From Protea cynaroides (lineage: Eukaryota; Streptophyta; Magnoliopsida; Proteales; Proteaceae): a DNA stretch of 64,000 bases. Below are positions 59,901-64,000 of the stretch, one piece after another. How positions within the stretch are numbered: position 1 is the stretch's first letter; each line of letters begins with the position of its first letter. The stretch lies in contig CM053272.1 of assembly GCA_028583415.1 (NCBI GenBank), positions 46,158,685 to 46,222,684 on the forward strand, read 5' to 3'. The notes under the pieces were generated by a model. The model had not been told where the DNA came from, ran no database searches, and saw only the letters and a program-made list of their open reading frames with translations. Made by a program: the position numbers and the translations under genes.

Positions 59901-60533
59901 CCTTCCAGACATTTGTAGGTAATCAAACCATGCAACTATTAAAACAACTGATAACATCGAGATTGCTATATTGAAATCAATTAGAATGACTTCTTCCTCC
60001 CCCCCACCCCTCTTTTTTTTTAGGTTCTTTTCTTTAGGTGAATAGAAACCAATTGTTGGCATGGCAACAACTATTATCACAACAAGATGAATAAGTCCAT
60101 AGATTTAAACAAAGATAGGTGAAAACGAGTGTCCACCGTTCAAACACAGAAACGATTTATAGAAGAAAAGTACTCCTATAAAATGGAACTTCATGCATCA
60201 GCACTCAACACTAACAAAATCAGATGGCAAATGTACCTTGCCGGTGTGTCCTTGTAAAGTCCTACAGCAGACAAGATCCGTAGGACCAAAGCTAACAGCC
60301 GTTCGTCCCTGCGACCTTGCATACCCAGCAACTGCAAACTCAGAGGGGACATACAAGATGTAAGAGAACAAAACATAGGGAAACCCCAAAAATAATCATT
60401 AGGAAAAAAGTAGTAAACTTCAAGTACCATCAGTGTCAAGAAGAAGACGCCGTTTCTGCTTTAAACGTTCTCTGAGAGCATTCACGGCCGCTGTGGCAGC
60501 TACGTGCCGCTCCTTCAGCTCCGCAACAGACAT
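37855..60533 (-). CDS. AGB1: Heterotrimeric G-protein beta subunit (AGB1-type), complete
   Basis: G-beta forms an obligate dimer with G-gamma at the plasma membrane and relays hormone, defence and developmental signals. Exons in transcript order (minus strand): 60533-60428, 60331-60237, 59410-58986, 49233-48876, 38726-38613, 37890-37855. All borders are GT-AG, phases agree, and the product is 377 aa, the length of Arabidopsis AGB1. The N-terminal coiled coil (MSVAELKERHVAATAAVNAL, residues 1-35) contacts G-gamma. Seven WD40 repeats follow (CCRTLQGHTGKVYSLDWTPE, SASQDGRLIVWNALTSQKTH, SSGDQTCVLWDVTTG, SGSCDATARLWDTR, TGSDDGTCRLFDMRTGH, GSWDRNLKIWAFGG), ending HRRVV. All exons are intact. Introns 3 (9.75 kb) and 4 (10.1 kb) are transposon-filled; intron 1 is only 96 bp. 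Confidence 0.96.
38838..38960. mobile_element. MITE fragment (one end) with TAAAAAA microsatellite
   Basis: CTCCATTCATTTTGACGTAA, then an ACATTTTATACATAAAA block, matches the terminus of the MITE at 14745-14952; the other end is absent. A (TAAAAAA)n run of about seven units (38881-38930) has expanded inside the TIR. Confidence 0.65.
39115..39739 (+). repeat. 5' LTR of the chromovirus (5'-truncated)
   Basis: From TTTTAGAAAGATTGTCTAAG to GTAGCCTTGCA it aligns with the 3' LTR, but the first ~200 bp (TGATGCAATACAAG onward) are not present upstream. It also lacks a ~70-bp block present in the other LTR and has no SINE. A target duplication cannot be tested because of the truncation. Confidence 0.85.
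39757..45480 (+). pseudogene. Chromovirus gag-pol remnant
   Basis: Gag opens MAVEGSNSPNQSLDPMTM at 39757 and resumes after the hAT insertion (retrotransposon-gag part 41120-41623). The zinc knuckle at 41782-41826 (CYHCNGYEHYARDY) has lost its last Cys. The protease keeps DSG (42097-42108). RT (about 42736-43550) has its catalytic YVDD changed to YSSD (43235-43246) and internal stops. RNase H (43553-44000) is partial. Integrase (44040-44960) shows CRICQ, DFILGLP, SDRDVKF and DGQTEVVNR, i.e. the zinc-binding and D,D,E regions, broken by stops. The C-terminal chromodomain (about 45300-45470) has FLVKWKGRPHHDCTWI. Clade within chromoviruses is not determined. Confidence 0.88.
39856..40940. mobile_element. 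Non-autonomous hAT-like element inside gag
   Basis: An exact 8-bp duplication CTAGTATG (39848-39855 and 40941-40948) flanks a 1085-bp insert. Its ends, CAAGGTTCAAAAT and the complement of ATTTTAAATCATG, are inverted over ~13 bp with four mismatches. Eight base pairs and CAAGG-type ends fit hAT. Interior: an 89-codon open frame (40174-40443, MPPAPTPNSHHSIPISNS...) with no known domain and GTCTCGTCTCGACC-rich sequence near the right end. No transposase. Confidence 0.82.
45521..46591 (+). repeat. 3' LTR of the chromovirus
   Basis: Begins TGATGCAATACAAG after the polypurine tract and ends CATAGCCTTGCA. It contains a ~21-bp tandem repeat (GCCAAGCCGAGCCAGGCCAAA, 45546-45645) and the SINE insertion. 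The rest aligns with the 5' LTR, including the C/T-rich tract (46150-46225) and TCGGATTGACCAGGACAGAT. Confidence 0.88.
45872..46017 (-). mobile_element. Au-type SINE inserted in the 3' LTR
   Basis: Contains GTGTCTGGGGAGGGGCAGAA and GCAGCCTTACCCCTGC, as in the copies near the window start. A 12-bp duplication TATGGAGGTTCT flanks it (45860-45871 and 46018-46029). It is absent from the 5' LTR, so it arrived after the chromovirus. Confidence 0.82.
47520..47700. repeat. Tandem duplication, ~106-bp period
   Basis: Two copies of TTCTCCAAC(A/C)AAATTCTTAT..., each with an AAATCCTGGATTTCAAAATC inverted motif, start at about 47524 and 47628. They lie in AGB1 intron 4. Confidence 0.8.
48263..48530. repeat. 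Tandem duplication, ~134-bp period
   Basis: Two copies carrying GGACATGTAACAATAA, ACTACCATGAGTACTGAAAA and CCCTGACAAGGTAATATACG; the second begins near 48398. They lie about 350 bp from the AGB1 exon at 48876-49233. Confidence 0.85.
52046..52222. repeat. 89-bp tandem duplication
   Basis: Two copies starting CCAACAGAAGAAAGAGAAGA at 52046 and 52135, nearly identical (for example CAGGCCAGAATAGCCTGTGG). The high identity suggests a recent event. Confidence 0.9.
52319..53062 (+). mobile_element. RTE-type LINE, 5'-truncated, with 17-bp target duplication
   Basis: AACTTAAGTTGTTTAGT flanks the insert (52302-52318 and 53063-53079). The element ends in (TTG)n, as RTE LINEs do. An open frame at 52696-53028 (MRMLRWMCAKTRKDKVRN, later RLRRYDHVQRRPLDAPIG and KKDMHSLGLVSSM) matches the conserved C-terminal part of RTE reverse transcriptases. 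Upstream pieces (FRYLGSIIDKE) are interrupted by stops. Confidence 0.9.
54953..57682 (+). pseudogene. hAT transposase relic (BED finger and DUF659 pieces)
   Basis: From ATG 54953 (MSRPSYGGGRWGRQ) a BED-type finger start is readable: RCNFCGKSFVGGIQ (55051-55095). A later frame gives GPNQYELMTHYLPQHKKELQ. DUF659-like motifs follow: IMCDGW (55763-55780), ESIINFMV and VTDNGSN (55943-55963). The frame is broken repeatedly. Between ~55965 and 57295 the sequence is mostly mono-C, mono-A and mono-T runs. The right boundary is tentative: a hAT-like terminus (TTTTAAACCTTG) ends at 57682. Confidence 0.6.
55965..57295. repeat. Homopolymer-rich stretch (C/A/T runs), possibly assembly artefact
   Basis: Long runs dominate, with only short scraps of complex sequence between them (56810-56870, 57140-57230). 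Poly-Pro, poly-Gly, poly-Phe and poly-Lys ORFs on both strands are not genes. It interrupts the hAT relic where its transposase should continue, which suggests base-calling or assembly failure rather than true sequence. Confidence 0.75.
57743..58712. mobile_element. Non-autonomous hAT-like element
   Basis: Ends are inverted: CAAGATTCTCAATTTTGG at the left and the complement of CCAAAATTTAGAACCTTG at the right. Flanks GCTTCAGC (57735-57742) and GCTTCAAC (58713-58720) agree at 7 of 8 bases, a mutated 8-bp duplication. The interior (970 bp) is AT-rich with TTTCGACC-type sequence near the right end; no transposase. Confidence 0.8.
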
Positions 60534-61330
60534 CTTAGAACCCTAGAACGTCTCGAACTGGTAAATCAACAGTTCCCTGCCATTACAGCTTCGTCTCGAG
60601 ATCGATGTATGCCCTAAATTCCATTTCTATATGAGAATTCGAAGCCAGAAACGAAGACCAAGCCAGAGACAAAGTGAAACGTAAGTAACTCAGTACTTGT
60701 AGAATCACCAGAGCGTGAAAGAGTGAAGAAGAAGCAAACGAACAACAGTTAAGAAAGGCACAGATTAAGAAGAAGCCAAGGACAACGATGATTGACAAAG
60801 CATCGATCAACTGGAAACAGGAAGTTTACTTGATGCTTTTGATGGTGTGAAAACGGGAAAAAGGGCGTGTCAAGAGACTCAAGACTGAAAGCTTCGGACA
60901 CGGCTCAGAATACAGCCGGCAGTGCCGCAGTCGTCATGGTAGGACCTGTGGGTCCCACCTTTAGTCCCATTCGACCCTGAGCCATTGCAGTGACAGTGCA
61001 GTTCCACATGTGAGGTTCTACGTGGCAGAACACGTCCATAGGGAGTTAAAATGTGGGCCCCAAACAAAAATCGGTGGGTTCAATAGGGTAGTTGTTGATG
61101 GTTGCTTTACCCCTGGCCCACATGACTCGAATCATTTTCATGGGCAGAAAAGACATGTCTGTAGGTGGGTATTTCAAATTTTTCAACGAAAAAGTTTCTC
61201 TCTCCAAGAGGGAGTGGTAGGTACGCCAGCACTGGTTGTACTTCCTTGGCCCCTTCGCCTTGTTTGGATTTGGGCTTCTTCCATGGTCTTTGTGGTCTTG
61301 GGATTTGATGGCGGACTTTAAAAACCACCT
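60534..61330 (-). promoter_or_regulatory. AGB1 upstream region (5' UTR/promoter)
   Basis: This is GC-moderate sequence directly upstream of the AGB1 start. The first ~300 bp are probably leader and core promoter by position; no certain TATA box was found. Short ORFs here (60583-60810 on the minus strand, 61010-61321 on the plus strand) match nothing known. Confidence 0.4.
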
Positions 61331-63038
61331 ACGAAGATATTACAATTCGATCGATGATTCATCAGTGACATAGAAGAAAATTAAAGAACTTCGAATTATT
61401 GATCCATCGCCTAAGATGGTTTAGAATCGATAATTCATTATCTAATGGATCTTTCTATTCTAATATTTCATTTTAGAGTTATCAGTGTTTATCAAATTTG
61501 TTCCTATTAATGGAATGCTATTAGATCAAATGACAAAGACACATTTTATATACTTAAATGGCAAGGCATCGTTGAGAAAGATATGGCTTTTCTCATATGA
61601 AATCAAACAATATTTGATTCTACGAATGTTGAAACCCAACCAACTATTAATGTCGGTATTTTCGCTTCTTTAATAACACATACAATTCAAATTAAAGCCA
61701 TGAATTGGTATGTTTCTTTATTGAGCCTTCAGGAACTTGTTCAACAATGAACATCAAAAGAGGAGTCATTAAAGCTTTTAAGCTAAGGAGCGGAGTTTCA
61801 ACTCGAAAGAGTATAGAAACTGTTGCTCATATATAACCATTGCCCTTCAATAGGCACCTTCTTTTAATTACCCTCGTCTTCTTTTTAATAGCTTTTTAAG
61901 TAATGATAATTGACTTATCGTTGTCATCGTGAAACCGTTCTCATTGTATTGGTATGACAAAAAAAATTAGCTATCATTGTATTGCACATTGTTCCAATGA
62001 ACATACAAAATGATGATAAGAATTACCATTAAAAAAATAATAAGAGAGTAAAAATGTAAAATTCCATAATATTTGACACATTGGGATGTGTCAATAAAAA
62101 ATCCCAACAAATTAAGGCTATTACGTGGTAAGATAAATGTCTAATAGTAGTTGATAAAATTAATACTTAAGGAAGTCAATACTTAAAAAAAAAACATCCC
62201 ATTTTATTTTGGCTTAAAGATGGATTGCTATTAAAGACAACAAAAAAATATGCATCACCACTAAGGCTTATTATCACTCAGTACTTTCTTTTTCATTCCC
62301 CTTTTAAACGGATGGAACCAAACAGTGTTGTTGTTGCTAGATTTCGTCTGATGCATAAGATGCTATCACGTATCTACAGAGCAAGAACACGTAGTGAGGT
62401 GGGTGGGTTTTACTTTATGGCCACTTCGATTCTAAAGTCAGTATTGTCCATGACAAGTATAATGGAACTCAGGGATATGATACCCAAAGTCCTTAAAGAG
62501 TGGGTGCTAAGGTACAAGAGTCTTTTTTAAACCTTTCCTTTTCAGTTCACCATGGTTACAAGGTAACAAGGGCAAGTGAAACTTACAGGTGAGTGCAAAC
62601 CCACAGGGAAGAAGATGAGAACAAGGCAAAGCTTAGAGAGATTTGGGCAGAACGAGAGTATTTTTAGAATGTAAAAACTTGGATCATTTGCAACGTATGA
62701 CCTTCTGACATTTATAGAACAAATGTGAAGCTTATCGAGCAAGCTTCCTCCACCTACCAACGTCTTCATCGAGCTAGCCTTTGAAGACAGAGTAGGACAA
62801 GAGGTTTACAGCTCCCAGGGGTGGCGCAGATCTGTCCAATCTTGCATTTTCGACCTCTTATCAATCCACATCATCACTTTTTCTGTCATGTATAACTGCC
62901 ATCTTCTAGGATTCGAACGGATTCGTCCACCTTTTTTCTCTCTGTTAGTCTATATCATAGACAATAGGAGGGTCGAATCACCCATCTGGCATTTATTATC
63001 CTTGTCAGCATTTATGAGCATTAATGACATCGCATTTA
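61331..63038. other. Intergenic, no recognised feature
   Basis: AT-rich DNA. A 101-codon plus-strand open frame at 62225-62530 (MLLKTTKKYASPLRLIITQY...) has no recognisable family and may be chance. No bounded repeat was seen. Confidence 0.5.
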
Positions 63039-63735
63039 GGCCCCGTTTGATAACACTCCAGCTCCTTACTTCTTAGCTCCGGAGCTAATCCGGAGTAGAA
63101 TGGCGATTGATAAACACGATTCAAGTTTTCACTCCCATTGAGTGAACCGCTCAAAAAATGTCTCTGGGAGTTAAAAACCTGGAACTAAAAAAACTTACTT
63201 CTCTTGCTCTGGAGTTATTACTACTATTGACTGCCATCACCACCACCACTAGCACTGCCATCATCACCACCACCCCTCCACCGCCACCATCCCCAGCACC
63301 ACCCACCACCCACCACCCACAGCAGCCACCACCACCGCCACAGCCACCACCACCACCGCCGCCACCGCCACCACCACCCACCATCTACCACCATTGCTGC
63401 CACCACCACCACCACCACCACCCACCACCTACCATCACTATCGCCACCACCACCCACCCACCACCTACCACCACTGTCGCCACCGCCACTACCCACCACC
63501 AACACCGCCACCAGTACTGTCTCCACCACCACCCACTAGCACCACCCCCCCCCCACTGCTACCAACACCACCACCACCACCACCAAACAGCATTCTGGAA
63601 GCATAGTCTTTTGATTTTGGAGCAGCGTTATCAAACAGCATTCTATTCCAAAAATCCTGACTATGGAGAAAAAGTAGAAAATGACTCCAGACCATAAGTA
63701 GCTCCATGGGAGCTAGAGTGCTATCAAACGGGGCC
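63039..63735 (-). mobile_element. Tourist/Harbinger-like MITE with ACC-repeat core (copy 2)
   Basis: Same termini as copy 1 (GGCCCCGTTTGATAACACTC; TATCAAACGGGGCC), with the TTA duplication at 63036-63038 and 63736-63738. It is inverted relative to copy 1, so the core (63230-63590) reads ACC/CCA on the plus strand. Flanking pieces such as CTTAGCTCCGGAGCTAA also match copy 1. The His/Pro-rich ORFs are artefacts of the repeat. Confidence 0.88.
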
Positions 63736-64000
63736 TTAATGTCCACCTACCACCATCTTATCTGTCTCCTAATCGAATAGACCATTTCGAAACACTTTTT
63801 CGGCAGGATTTTTCAATCTTGATGAAAAATCAATCGTTCTTTAGTTGGACAACATGTGTCCGGCCCCGGTTACACCATGTTGATATTCTTTTTGTCCGGT
63901 TATGATTAAGTCCATCATATTTTTCCCTAACAAACGCCACCCAAAGTTTTTTCACTGTTGTAAAATCTACAATGGACTTAAGGTTTCATTGGTTCATAAA

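Noticed and set aside
1..64000. CRISPR arrays, bacterial operons or ribosome binding sites
   Set aside because: This is plant nuclear DNA with spliced genes; no regularly spaced short repeats or prokaryotic features were seen.

Overview
This is a window of flowering-plant nuclear DNA. The introns are AT-rich with GT-AG borders, the three genes have plant-type architecture, and the repeats are plant families: Au-type SINE, Tourist-like MITEs, a chromodomain Ty3/gypsy element, RTE LINE and hAT. I cannot name the species. Roughly 10% of the window is coding exon. The rest is intron and intergenic sequence swollen by transposable elements, many of them bounded here by target-site duplications read directly from the sequence.

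Layout. (1) 1-11472, plus strand: the 3' part of a coatomer gamma subunit (COPI) gene. Twelve exons give 683 residues; about 200 N-terminal residues lie upstream of the window. The leading intron (at least 4.27 kb) holds an Au SINE and a 1.7-kb Mutator-like element with a 9-bp target duplication. (2) 11473-18934: intergenic DNA with a tandem duplication, a solo LTR, a small MITE, a Mutator-like TIR element, a Tourist-like MITE with an expanded GGT core, and a foldback element next to the following gene. (3) 18935-33544, plus strand: a complete U1 snRNP 70 kDa (U1-70K) gene, 9 coding exons, 471 aa. Intron 3 (8.85 kb) contains an unusual inverted-LTR retroelement and a 2.6-kb foldback. Intron 6 (1.7 kb, inside the RRM) carries about three diverged ~400-bp repeats, each with a 5'-splice-site-like core. 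(4) 33545-37854: the convergent intergenic region. (5) 37855-60533, minus strand: a complete heterotrimeric G-protein beta subunit (AGB1-type) gene, 6 coding exons, 377 aa, spread over 22.7 kb. Its two ~10-kb introns hold a decayed chromovirus (itself hit by a hAT element and a SINE), an RTE LINE, a hAT transposase relic in a homopolymer-rich stretch, and a non-autonomous hAT element. (6) 60534-64000: AGB1 upstream region and a second, inverted copy of the Tourist-like MITE.

The three host genes are housekeeping or signalling genes (vesicle coat, spliceosome, G-protein signalling) with no obvious functional link. The most unusual items are the palindromic retroelement bounded by one target duplication, the repeat array in the U1-70K intron, and the matched pair of GGT/ACC-cored MITEs.
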